Positions 33,647 through 43,420 of a stretch of DNA of 64,000 bases are shown piece after piece. Positions within the stretch are counted from its first letter, which is position 1; every line of letters begins with the position of its first letter. The stretch is taken from positions 33,631,501 through 33,695,500 of the forward strand of contig NC_134701.1 of assembly GCF_043290135.1 (NCBI RefSeq), in the 5' to 3' direction. Both the position numbers and the translations under genes were made by a program. The notes beneath the pieces were generated by a model that did no database searches, was not told the DNA's origin, and worked only from the letters and a program-made list of their open reading frames with translations. The DNA comes from Rhipicephalus microplus. Its lineage: Eukaryota > Arthropoda > Arachnida > Ixodida > Ixodidae.

Positions 33647-34276
33647 TCAATCTTTGTCACCAATTTTCTCCTGGCTTACTTCTCGGAGGCAGTTGAGTTT
33701 TCCGGGGTCCTCATTGATACCGGCTACTAATGTACGAAATTTGAAAATAAAATATGCCTCACGCTGTTCGCGCTCGCGTCTGTTTAAAAAACCGGACTGC
33801 AAAAGAGTTACGCTAATATTTTTAAAACTGTGGTTTGGCAGGCGCAGATGTCTAGATAAAGGTAGCTTCGGCAGTGAAGTGGCGTTGTACCGGTGATTAT
33901 TGAACCGCAGCCGAAATGGCGTGTCTGTTTGGCCGATATACTCTTGTCCGCAGATGTTGCAATGTAGCATGTATATTACGTTACTGGAGTCACAATTAAG
34001 GCTTTCAGTTATGCAGAATTTGAAATCCGAGAAGTTCGCTTTGGATTCACGTGTTGTGAGCATCTGTGGGCATACCGTGCATCGAGATTTTCCGCAGGGA
34101 TGGCACCCTGATTGAATTTTGGGGGTGTTTGTTTTTGCCCTGACAAGAATGTCCTTCAGATTTTTATCCCGGCGGTACACCACGTGAGGTGGCTTCGCGA
34201 AAATAGAAGTTAGTCGTTCGCTTTGCCGGATTATGTTGAAATGGCGGGAAAGTATGTTGTTGATTCGTGGCGCTGA
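33647..34276 (-). CDS. PLE-A minus copy GIY-YIG endonuclease (downstream of an in-frame stop)
   Basis: C-terminal part of the PLE protein, in the same frame as the RT ORF after a single TGA at 34277-34279. It contains PPHVVYRRDKNLKDILVRAK, a Cys linker (GCHPCGKSRCTVCPQM), then CDSSNVIYMLHCNICGQEYI with [15 protein letters not shown]. These are the GIY-YIG elements (VIY...YIG), the catalytic-type Arg and, further on, the Glu region EREQREAYFIFKFRT. It ends at KIGDKD and a stop at 33647-33649. In PLEs this endonuclease makes the target nick. All key residues seem intact. The plus-strand copy has TCA at the TGA position, so the stop is a single base change. Confidence 0.85.
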   Translation of the reverse strand, partial: SAPRINNILSRHFNIIRQSERLTSIFAKPPHVVYRRDKNLKDILVRAKTNTPKIQSGCHPCGKSRCTVCPQMLTTRESKANFSDFKFCITESLNCDSSNVIYMLHCNICGQEYIGQTDTPFRLRFNNHRYNATSLPKLPLSRHLRLPNHSFKNISVTLLQSGFLNRREREQREAYFIFKFRTLVAGINEDPGKLNCLREVSQEKIGDKD

Positions 34277-36409
34277 TCAGGAGTAAGTTAGTACAAGGTT
34301 CGTTTGGGAAGTCGTTTTAGGTACTTTGTTTGGTCCCTTAATTATATCATTCCTGTTCACGTTGCGAGCACGTAGTATGGCATCGTCAATAATGTCTTCC
34401 GGATAATTTTGTTTCAATAAGGAATGCTTTAGGTGTTCCGCGTGTCTGTCAAATTCCCGCATATCGGTACATATTCTTCGGTACCGGTAGGCCTGAGAAT
34501 ATGGAATACCCGTTTTGCAATGCTTTGGGTGGCTGCTGTTGAAATGTAGGTACATTTGACGGTCTGTAGGCTTTTTGTAAAGGTTTGTTGACAAGCGGTC
34601 ATTTTCGACCGTGACAGTAACGTTCAAAAAGTTAATGCTAGTTTTGGAAATTTTGTGTGTGAATTTTATTGACGGGTGGCATTTGTTAAAATCCTCTATG
34701 AAGCGGAAAAGACTTCCCTCATCATGGTTCCATATCATAAAAATATCGTCTAAGTATCTTCTGTAGTAGAAAGGTTTCAAGGTGCGTCCCTCAATGAATG
34801 GGGTTTCAAGTGAAGCCATAAAGGTGCTCGTGAAGTTTGGGGCCATTTTCGTGCCCATTGCAGTGCCACTGACCTGAAGGAAATGCTTGCCGTTGAACTC
34901 AAAATGGTTATAATTTAGTACAAGTTCAAGAAGTGTAAACAGTACCTCGCCACTTACACTAGTTGATGAGTCAGATTTTACATATTCAGAAACCATAGCC
35001 GCTATTCCGTCATGGTGAGGTATGTTGGTGTACAGTGAGCAGACGTCCATGGTCACCAGAAAACTGCCGCCTGGGATGTCGAGACTTGAAGTTTCGCAGA
35101 TGAAGTGGTTTGTGTCCTTTAGGTAATAGGGAAAATTTGGGGGGATGTTTTTTATTAAGGAATTGATGAATTCTGATATATTTTCTGTTGATGTGCTGTT
35201 ACTGGATACTATCGGACGTCCCGGATTACCTGCCTTGTGTATTTTGGGGAGTAAATAGAATCGACCGGGAACAGAGTGGGCCGGTAAAATTGCTTTTAAC
35301 ATTTTGCCGGTAATTTTCTCGTCCCGGCGGAGATTGTTTAGGGTTACTTTTATCTCCCTTTCAAATTCGGGAGTCGGGTCCGTTGGAAGTTCTTTGTAGA
35401 ATTTTGTGTCTGATAGCTGTCGTTCCCCTTCCTTTAAGTAGTCCGACGTATTTAGAATTACTATGCAGCCTCCTTTATCAGCCGGTTTGATAGTAATTCC
35501 AGCGTTTCTTCGTAGTTTATCGAGTGCCCTTCGTTCTGACTTTGATATGTTGTTTCGAAATGGCCGATTTTTTCCATACGCTCTGATGATATCTTTTTGA
35601 ATTGCTGATATATACATATCGAGGTGTTTGTCCCTCTGCTCACCCGGACACCATGATCCGTCACCACCAATCACTCTATTCTCGTTCGTACAGTCCTTGC
35701 GATCATGAAAGTATTCACGGAGGCGGAGATTACGCGCAAAGTTATCGAGGTCTTGGTACAGTTCAAATTCATTGAATTTACCGGATGATGGACAAAAGGT
35801 CAAGCCTCTCGACAAAAGTTGAAGCTGAGCGGGTGTGAGTGTTGTGTTTGACAGATTGAGTACATTTTCCTCATAAGTTTTCGGCTGCTCTTGGCTATCA
35901 CGTGGCACGGGAGTGTCAGCGTCATATTCGAGAGTAAGGATGTTTTGATTAGGATTGCACTGTGGTTCTGAGTTCCCATTTTTCTCCTCAAAGTTAGGTT
36001 GAGGTACGGGTGGTCCCTGGCGTTCTTGTACGGCCTCATTCCTATTTTCCTGTTGCAGAGCAGTGGAGCTACTGCAATCCCGCTTGAATTTTATATCTTT
36101 TACTACTGAAATTTCGCCTCTCTTCTTTAGTTCATATCTTTCCAGTTCTCTTGCCTCATGCTCTCCGAGATTAGATACCAATTTCTGCGTGGCCTCCGTG
36201 ACACTGTGTTCGGCGGCCTTACGCTCACAATGGTCCGCAATGACCCGAGTCAGTTGCAAGGACGCTTCTAGTAATATTTTTTCCCACTTCCCCCTTTCTG
36301 CTTCACTTAGTGTAGACATTGAGGGGTTGCAGGCTAGGCGGAGACCCTTAGGTGCAATTTCGTGAGATAGATATTTGTTTAGTTGTTCTGCGTGTTTTTC
36401 GTATTGCAC
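34277..36409 (-). CDS. PLE-A minus copy reverse transcriptase (Penelope type)
   Basis: A 710-codon open frame. Residues 1-300 form the N-terminal region typical of PLE RTs (ILLEASLQLTRVIADHCERK, LRLREYFHDR, DMYISAIQKDIIRAYGKN). RT proper covers about 300-610: NAGITIKPADKGGCIVILN, RFYLLPKIHKAGNPGRPIV, motif A LVTMDVCSLYTNIP (Asp 455), motif B GTAMGTKMAPN (515-525), motif C RYLDDIFMIW (YLDD, 552-555) and INFLNVTVTV. The thumb-like end has KHCKTGIPYSQAYRYRRI. The frame stops at a TGA in front of the endonuclease part. The first Met at 36409 lies 84 nt from the end of the SGNH-type ORF; an earlier start is possible. It is probably the best-preserved gene in the window. Confidence 0.88.
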   Translation of the reverse strand: MQYEKHAEQLNKYLSHEIAPKGLRLACNPSMSTLSEAERGKWEKILLEASLQLTRVIADHCERKAAEHSVTEATQKLVSNLGEHEARELERYELKKRGEISVVKDIKFKRDCSSSTALQQENRNEAVQERQGPPVPQPNFEEKNGNSEPQCNPNQNILTLEYDADTPVPRDSQEQPKTYEENVLNLSNTTLTPAQLQLLSRGLTFCPSSGKFNEFELYQDLDNFARNLRLREYFHDRKDCTNENRVIGGDGSWCPGEQRDKHLDMYISAIQKDIIRAYGKNRPFRNNISKSERRALDKLRRNAGITIKPADKGGCIVILNTSDYLKEGERQLSDTKFYKELPTDPTPEFEREIKVTLNNLRRDEKITGKMLKAILPAHSVPGRFYLLPKIHKAGNPGRPIVSSNSTSTENISEFINSLIKNIPPNFPYYLKDTNHFICETSSLDIPGGSFLVTMDVCSLYTNIPHHDGIAAMVSEYVKSDSSTSVSGEVLFTLLELVLNYNHFEFNGKHFLQVSGTAMGTKMAPNFTSTFMASLETPFIEGRTLKPFYYRRYLDDIFMIWNHDEGSLFRFIEDFNKCHPSIKFTHKISKTSINFLNVTVTVENDRLSTNLYKKPTDRQMYLHFNSSHPKHCKTGIPYSQAYRYRRICTDMREFDRHAEHLKHSLLKQNYPEDIIDDAILRARNVNRNDIIKGPNKVPKTTSQTNLVLTYS

Positions 36410-36493
36410 CCGCTTTTCAATGATTTTCCTAATCGATAGAAATGAGTGGGACCATGCGTGTTTAAGACTGCCCGTACCTTTTGTTTCCCCGTG

Positions 36494-37450
36494 TCATTTG
36501 GAAGCCGCCGCCTTGGTCTTCACCGCATTCGTCCGCCTGGTGTTGTAAGGCCTCGCTGGTGGGAGTGGCGACGTCGTCACTGCTGGGACCCTGGATGGCT
36601 CTTTGTGTCCCTCGGCTCCCTGTTGTTGAGTGGGTTTGGCACTGGAGTTTTCCGTGCAAGCCGTTGCCGCCGATCTCTGACTCACTGGTGGGACCCGCTG
36701 GCTCGCTGGCATCGCTGGTGGTAGTGGAGACATCGTCACTGCTGGTGCCCTGGATGGCTCTGTGTGTCGCTCGGCTTCTTGTTGTTGAGGGGGCTTGGCA
36801 CTGGAGTTGTCCGTGCAAGCGATTGCCGCCGATCTCCATGCCGCCGACGTCCATCGCAGCTGCACCCTCGTGTGCTGTGCCAGTAGCGCGACCCCCTCGA
36901 AGCTTGCATGTAAGCCGTCAGCAGCCAGGAAGCGGCGCAGCGGGAGTGTTGAGAAACCATGTTCGACGTAATAGACGCCTGCTCCCAACAACCCGTAGTG
37001 GCAGAGACGGCGGGCCTCTCTGCTGAATTGCTGTACCTCCATATTAAACCGATTCATTGATCGCCAGTTCGAGTCCCGCCGTCGGCGATTGGGTGCGCGA
37101 GGTAGTGGCAGACTAAGATGCAGTGTCTTGATGTTCGGGCGCATCTGCCTCATTCGCTTCAATGCCTCCCTCAACGAATCCAGTGATCTTGAAGAGCTCG
37201 TCTTCAGGATGTCCGTGGTGCCCACATGCAGAAACAACGTGTCCAACCGGTGAGGTAGGTACTCAAGTAGCGCCGGAATGTCCGAAAACATAGCACCACC
37301 ATAGGAGATGAAGCACGGCGTCGACGAGTCGTTCGGGCTGAAGTGCGTGTGGACGTACCGCATGATTGAGTCCTCGATGACGGCACACTTCGTAGGGTAA
37401 TTTGGATATCTCCGCGACAAACGCTCCGTTGATGATGTACTGGCAGCCAT
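36494..37450 (-). CDS. SGNH/GDSL-type hydrolase-like ORF upstream of PLE-A RT
   Basis: A 318-codon frame whose ATG lies 11 nt downstream of the upstream pLTR edge; the RT ORF follows 84 nt later. By eye residues 20-200 show the SGNH order. Block I is AVIEDSIMRYV (Ser 28). Block II is a Gly pair (51-52). Block III is LHVGTTDI (77-80; the usual Asn is Thr). Block V is FLAADGLHASFEGVALLA (Asp 178, His 181). Residues 207-300 contain a 53-residue unit repeated twice (CTDNSSAKP and CTENSSAKP). Comparable esterase-like domains occur in CR1 ORF1 and rotifer PLE-related elements. It may bind or modify the RNP or a membrane partner; catalysis is unproven. Matching residues in PLE-B support a real gene. 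Confidence 0.75.
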   Translation of the reverse strand: MAASTSSTERLSRRYPNYPTKCAVIEDSIMRYVHTHFSPNDSSTPCFISYGGAMFSDIPALLEYLPHRLDTLFLHVGTTDILKTSSSRSLDSLREALKRMRQMRPNIKTLHLSLPLPRAPNRRRRDSNWRSMNRFNMEVQQFSREARRLCHYGLLGAGVYYVEHGFSTLPLRRFLAADGLHASFEGVALLAQHTRVQLRWTSAAWRSAAIACTDNSSAKPPQQQEAERHTEPSRAPAVTMSPLPPAMPASQRVPPVSQRSAATACTENSSAKPTQQQGAEGHKEPSRVPAVTTSPLPPARPYNTRRTNAVKTKAAASK

Positions 37451-37461
37451 GGTTCAGGTCA

Positions 37462-37752
37462 GTGGGAGTAATAATTCAATGGGCCAGTTAGTCTTCGTGA
37501 AGGTGTGGGATATGGCACAACGGGAGCGTTGTCAACAAGGATAAATATATTTATTTCCCAACAGTTTCGGGAGGGGACCTCCCTTCATCAGGGGATGAGT
37601 TATACTGACATGAACTTCCTTGCTGCCGCGTCCCTCTCGCCTTGAAAGACGTTTGCGAGAGTGAGAGGGAACTGGAAGAAGGAAAAAAAAGAGAGAAAAA
37701 AGACGAAAAAAGAAAGAAAAGAAAGAAAGTAAAAAACAGGAAACAGGAAACA
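37462..37752 (-). repeat. PLE-A minus copy: upstream pseudo-LTR (partial)
   Basis: Same orientation and sequence as 32968-33255. It ends next to the SGNH-type ORF at GTGGGAGTAATAATTC (37462) and, on its outer side, at a junction (about 37730-37755) with the plus-strand PLE-A copy. The hammerhead-like motif is intact (37556-37597). Confidence 0.8.
37556..37597 (-). ncRNA. Hammerhead-like ribozyme, upstream PLE-A pLTR
   Basis: Same boxes as at 33062-33103: CTGATGA, 6-bp stem II, GAAAC, minimal stem III and a 4-bp stem I. Both boxes are intact. Confidence 0.7.
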
Positions 37753-40100
37753 GGAATACGAAAAACACGCAGAACAACTAAACAAATATCTATCTCACGA
37801 AATTGCACCTAAGGGTCTCCGCCTAGCCTGCAACCCCTCAATGTCTACACTAAGTGAAGCAGAAAGGGGGAAGTGGGAAAAAATATTACTAGAAGCGTCC
37901 TTGCAACTGACTCGGGTCATTGCGGACCATTGTGAGCGTAAGGCCGCCGAACATAGTGTCACGGAGGCCACGCAGAAATTGGTATCTAATCTCGGAGAGC
38001 ATGAGGCAAGAGAACTGGAAAGATATGAACTAAAGAAGAGAGGCGAAATTTCAGTAGTAGAAGATATAAAATTCAAGCGGGATATCAGTAGCTCCACTGC
38101 TCTGCAACAGGAAAATAGGAATTAGGCCGTACAAGAACACCAGGGACCACCCGTACCTCAACCTAACTTTGAGGAGAAAAATGGGAACTCAGAACCACAG
38201 TGCAATCCTAATCAAAACATCCTTACTCTCGAATATGACGCTGACACTCCCGTGCCACGTGATAGCCAAGAGCAGCCGAAAACTTATGAGGAAAATGTAC
38301 TCAATCTGTCAAACACAACACTCACACCCGCTCAGCTTCAACTTTTGTCGAGAGGCTTGACCTTTTGTCCATCATCCGGTAAATTCAATGAATTTGAACT
38401 GTACCAAGACCTCGATAACTTTGCGCGTAATCTCCGCCTCCGTGAATACTTTCATGATCGCAAGGACTGTACGAACGAGAATAGAGTGATTGGTGGTGAC
38501 GGATCATGGTGTCCGGGTGAGCAGAGGGACAAACACCTCGATATGTATATATCAGCAGTTCAAAAAGATATCATCAGAGCGTATGGAAAAAATCGGCCAT
38601 TTCGAAACAACATATCAAAGTCAGAACGAAGGGCACTCGATGAACTACGAAAAAACGCTGGAATTACTATCAAACCGGCTGATAAAGGAGGCTGCATAGT
38701 AATTCTAAATACGTCGGACTACTTAAAGGAAGGGGAACGACAGCTATCAGACACAAAATTCTACAAAGAACTTCCAACGGACCCGACTCCCGAATTTGAA
38801 AGGGAGATAAAAGTAACCCTAAACAATCTCCGCCGGGACGAGAAAATTACCGGCAAAATGTTAAAAGCAATGTTACCGGCCCACTCTGTTCCCGGTCGAT
38901 TCTATTTACTCCCCAAAATACACAAGGCAGGTAATCCGGGACGTCCGATAGTATCCAGTAACAGCACATCAACAGAAAATATATCAGAATTCATCAATTC
39001 CTTAATAAAAAACATCCCCCCAAATTTTCCCTATTACCTAGAGGACACAAACCACTTCATCTGCGAAACTTCAAGTTTCGACATCCCAGGCGGCAGTTTT
39101 CTGGTGACCATGGACGTCTGCTCACTGTACGCCAACATACCCCACCATGACGGAATAGCGGCTATGGTTTCTGAATATGTAAAATCTGACTCATCAACTA
39201 TTGTAAGTGGCGAGGTACTGTTTACACTTCTTGAACTTGTACTAAATTATAACCATTTTGAGTTCAACGGCAAGCATTTCCTTCAGGTCAGTGGCACTGC
39301 AATGGGCACGAAAATGGCCCCAAACTTCGCGAGCACCATTATGGCTTCACTTGAAACCCCATTCATTGAGGGACGCACCTTGAAACCTTTCTACTACAGA
39401 AGATACTTAGACGATATTTTTATGATATGGAACCATGATGAGGGAAGTCTTTTCCGCTTCATAGAGGATTTTAACAAATGCCACCCGTCAATAAAATTCA
39501 CACACAAAATTTCCAAAACTAGCATTAACTTTTTGGACGTTACTGTCACGGTCGAAAATGACCGCTTGTCAACAAACCTTTACAAAAAGCCTACAGACCG
39601 TCAAATGTACCTACATTTCAACAGCAGCCACCCAAAGCATTGCAAAACGGGTATTCCATATTCTCAGGCCTACCGGTACCGAAGAATATGTACCGATATG
39701 CGGGAATTTGACAGACACGCGGAACACCTAAAGCATTCCTTATTGAAACAAAATTATCCGGAAGACATTATTGACGATGCCATACTACGTGCTCGCAACG
39801 TGAACAGGAATGATATAATTAAGGGACCAAACAAAGTACCTAAAACGACTTCCCAAACGAACCTTGTACTAACTTACTCCTCATCAGCGCCACGAATCAA
39901 CAACATACTTTCCCGCCATTTCAACATAATCCGGCAAAGCGAACGACTAACTTCTATTTTCGCGAAGCCACCTCACGTGGTGTACCGCCGGGATAAAAAT
40001 CTGAAGGACATTCTTGTCAGGGCAAAAACAAACACCCCCAAAATTCAATCAGGGTGCCATCCCTGCGGAAAATCTCGAGGTATGCAAGGTATGCCCACAG
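37753..40100 (+). pseudogene. PLE-A plus copy reverse transcriptase, 5'-truncated
   Basis: Nearly identical to 34277-36409 read in reverse. It begins at ACGAAAAACACGCAGAAC (about 37756), so the SGNH-type ORF is absent. One nonsense change (TAG near 38123-38125, after QQENRN) splits it. The frame at 38252-40117 is open for 621 codons and keeps motif A (LVTMDVCSLYANIP), motif B (GTAMGTKMAPNFAS) and YLDD. Unlike the minus copy, it reads through the RT/endonuclease boundary (TCA at the TGA position), then is frameshifted in the Cys linker near 40080. Confidence 0.88.
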
Positions 40101-40517
40101 ATGCTCACAACACGTGAATCCAAAGCGAACTTCTCGGATTTCAAATTCTGCATAACTGAAAGCCTTAATTGTGACTCCAGTAACGTAATATACATGCTAC
40201 ATTGCAACATCTGCGGACAAGAGTATATCGGCCAAACAGACACGCCATTTCGGCTGCGGTTCAATAATCACCGGTACCACGCCACTTCACTGCCGAAGCT
40301 ACCTTTATCTAGACATCTGCGCCTGCCAAACCACAGTTTTAAAAATATTAGCGTAACTCTTTTGCAGTCCGGTTTTTCAAACAGACGCGAGCGCGAACAG
40401 CGTGAGGCATATTTTATTTTCAAATTTCGTACATTAGTAGCCGGTATCAATGAGGACCCCGGAAAACTCAACTGCCTCCGAGAAGTAAGCCAGGAGAAAA
40501 TTGGTGACAAAGATTGA
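40014..40517 (+). pseudogene. PLE-A plus copy GIY-YIG endonuclease, frameshifted
   Basis: Same domain as at 33647-34276. A small insertion in the Cys linker (GAGGTATGCAAGG where the minus copy has GATGCACGG) shifts the frame. Downstream the frame is open through [34 protein letters not shown] and REREQREAYFIFKF to KIGDKD. Its start within the linker is artificial. Confidence 0.85.
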
Positions 40518-41260
<743 letters not shown>

Positions 41261-42135
41261 GCAAAACAGACACGCCATTTCGGTTGCGGTTCAATAATCA
41301 CCGGTACCACGCCACTAGATATCTGCGCGTGCCAAAGAAAATATCAGCGTAACTCTTTTGCAGTCCGGTTTCTCAGACAGGCGCGAGCGCGGACAGCGCG
41401 AGGGATATTTTATTTTAAAATTTAAAACATTAGTTGCTGGCATCAACGAGCACCCCGGAAGACTCTCCTGCCTCCGAGAAGTAAGCCAGGAGGAAATTGG
41501 TGACAAAGATTGATAGCTGGAGTTAATGCTTGTTTTTTCTGACTGACTCGTACGTGTCAATGTCCTTTCTTGTTTTTTTCCCATGTACATACAAAGTGTT
41601 TACGATCGCCTACCACTTGATGACCATTGAAGGGAAACGGATGATTATGAAAGGTAAAGAGCCGAGCAACCCATTAAGGGGAAACCCTTTCCTCACGCAC
41701 GCTGTCGCGGACCCCTCCCGCCACCGCGGCGACAATCTTGGGTGGCCGGACACACGTCGAGACCTGACCAGCACGGGATAAGGACCCGATGTGGACGTAG
41801 ACTGACATTTGGTTTCGTGCTCATTGTTCACAGTGGTTTCTCTTCTTTTTTTTTCTTCTTTTCTTTCTTTCTTCTTTTCTTTTTTTCTTCTTTTTTCCTT
41901 CTCTTTTTTTCCTTTTTTAGTTCTGTTTCAATCTCGCAAACATCTTTCAAGGTGAGAGGGACACGGCAGCAACGAAGTTCGGAAGTCAATAATAGTATAA
42001 CTCATCCCCTGACGATGGGAGGACCCCTCCCGAAACTGTTGGCAGATAAGTATATTTATCCTTGTTGAACACGCTCCCGTTGTGCCATATCCCCTTCCTT
42101 CACGAAGACTAACTGGCCCATTGAAATAGTACTCC

Positions 42136-42141
<6 letters not shown>
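41261..42141 (+). mobile_element. PLE-A-related fragment: GIY-YIG end and pLTR
   Basis: Begins inside the GIY-YIG domain ([19 protein letters not shown] at 41262-41318), then has a deletion relative to the other copies ([12 protein letters not shown]). The rest of the domain follows in another frame: [24 protein letters not shown] residues, then EEIGDKD. A diverged pLTR follows, ending at the full edge ATAGTACTCCCAC (42141). The hammerhead-like motif at 42003-42044 has CTGACGA and GAAAC boxes. By eye it is clearly more diverged than the head-to-head pair. Confidence 0.75.
42003..42044 (+). ncRNA. Hammerhead-like ribozyme, diverged PLE-A
   Basis: CTGACGA (allowed CTGANGA form), a 6-bp stem II (GGGAGG/CCTCCC) and GAAAC. 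Stem I is weaker (GGCA against TCCC). The stem II and core boxes survive in a copy that is diverged elsewhere. Confidence 0.6.
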
Positions 42142-42191
<50 letters not shown>

Positions 42192-42238
42192 TATATATAT
42201 ATAGAGAGAGAGAGAGAGAGAAAAAGAGAGAGAGAGAT
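42142..42238. repeat. (TA)n and (GA)n microsatellite
   Basis: TA repeat to about 42204, then GAGAGA repeat with an AAAA interruption to 42238. Confidence 0.95.
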
Positions 42239-42470
42239 TTTGTATGTGAAATCACACAACGGGAGTGTTGTCAGCAAGGATAAATATATTCATTTACCAA
42301 CAGTTTTGAGAGGGGTCCTCCCTTCATCAGGAGATGGTTTATACGAAGGGAAAAACCCTCCCGAAACTGTCGGGAAATAAATATATTTATCCTTGCTGCC
42401 AACACTCCCGTTCAGCCATATCCCATACCTTCACAAAGACTAACTGGCGTCCATTGAATTAATACTCCCA

Positions 42471-42474
<4 letters not shown>
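42239..42474. repeat. Miniature inverted pair of PLE-A pLTR ends
   Basis: The left half (42252-42345) is minus-oriented pLTR sequence (ACGGGAGTGTTGTC, AAATATATTCATTTACC, CTCCCTTCATCAGG). The right half (42351-42474) is plus-oriented pLTR sequence starting in stem II (CCCTCCCGAAACTG) and ending at TAATACTCCCAGTG. They meet near 42346-42350. TA/GA arrays flank both sides. Confidence 0.75.
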
Positions 42475-42536
<62 letters not shown>

Positions 42537-42548
42537 TCATATATATAT
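42475..42548. repeat. (TA)n microsatellite
   Basis: TA repeat with one CTCATA interruption, abutting the 3' edge of PLE-B copy 2. Confidence 0.95.
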
Positions 42549-43420
42549 AGTCCAGTAGATCCTCCGTGAGCGGTCACAACGTGGTTTATTTCGACGTCTC
42601 GGCCTATACTCTGGCCTTCATCAGGATTAAAGGTACAGTTTGTTGGTGCTCAGCTCCATACAATCTCAAATCAGAGGAAAAGGAAAGAAAAAAAGAAGAA
42701 GAAAGAAGAAAAGAAGAATATAAGTTGGACTCCTCTCGGGCGCCCCCCTTCCACTCTTCCTTCCACTTCCACTTCATCTCTCTCCCCTTTCTCCCCTTCA
42801 CCTTTTTGATGTCAGTGGTCTGTGTATGCTTCCTTTCACTAACGCATTCTTCCCGACCAGACGGCGCCTCCTGGCACTGGTGGTTCCGTGTGGGGCAAAA
42901 AAGAGCTTTTTCAGGAAGTTCTAAGCCTTTAACTACTCGGAGCCCTGTCAACACTTCGTCGTAAAAAGAGGGGTTCCGCGTATTGGGGCAGAGGCTGGTA
43001 AGCGGGCATCTTAGGAAGTTTTAAGCCTTTAACTACTCGGGGCCTTGTCAACATTTCGTCGTCGAAAAAGGGGTACCGCGTATTGGGGCAGAGGCTGGTA
43101 AGCGGGCATTTTAGGAAGTTTTAAGCCTTTAACTACTCGGGGCCTTGTCAACATTTAGTCGTAGAAAGAGGGGTTCCGAGAATTGCGGCAGAGGCTGGTA
43201 AGCGGGCGCAATGCAAATTCCTTGCCCGCTTCTGGATTACGCGTGTAGTGGGGGCCTTCCGGCTGCGCACAGGGTTGCTGTTAGGCATGTCATGCATGGC
43301 ACAGTTGATTGTGTAGTAAAATAAAACAGAAAACAGGCGACAACTGCACTTAGGAAGAGTAGTTACATTTGGAATTGTTTTGAGTTGTCCAGTGCCCTTC
43401 GCAGCTGCAGTGCCGTGAAC
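42549..43420 (-). repeat. PLE-B copy 2: 3' pseudo-LTR
   Basis: Minus-oriented terminal repeat with its outer edge at TAGTCCAGTAGATC (42549). It contains a hammerhead-like motif (42591-42627, with GAGAC where GAAAC is expected), a purine-rich run, a Pro/Ser-like pyrimidine tract and three tandem 100-bp units (42913-43208). It matches the upstream repeat at 47382-48120. Confidence 0.8.
42913..43208. repeat. Tandem 100-bp repeat, three units, in the PLE-B 3' pLTR
   Basis: Units begin at 42913, 43013 and 43113, each with AGGAAGTT, then AAGCCTTTAACTACTCGG, CGTCGT and GCAGAGGCTGGTAAGCGGGC. The spacing is exactly 100 bp. The upstream pLTR has the same three-unit array (47773-48068), while PLE-B copy 1 has a single unit. 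Confidence 0.9.

Noticed and set aside
36446..37026. Plus-strand frames opposite the SGNH-type ORF
   Set aside because: Shadows of the minus-strand ORF; the minus frame is supported by homology between PLE-A and PLE-B.
42913..43208. CRISPR-like array (100-bp regular spacing)
   Set aside because: Whole units are repeated without unique spacers, in a eukaryotic retroelement; it is an ordinary tandem repeat.
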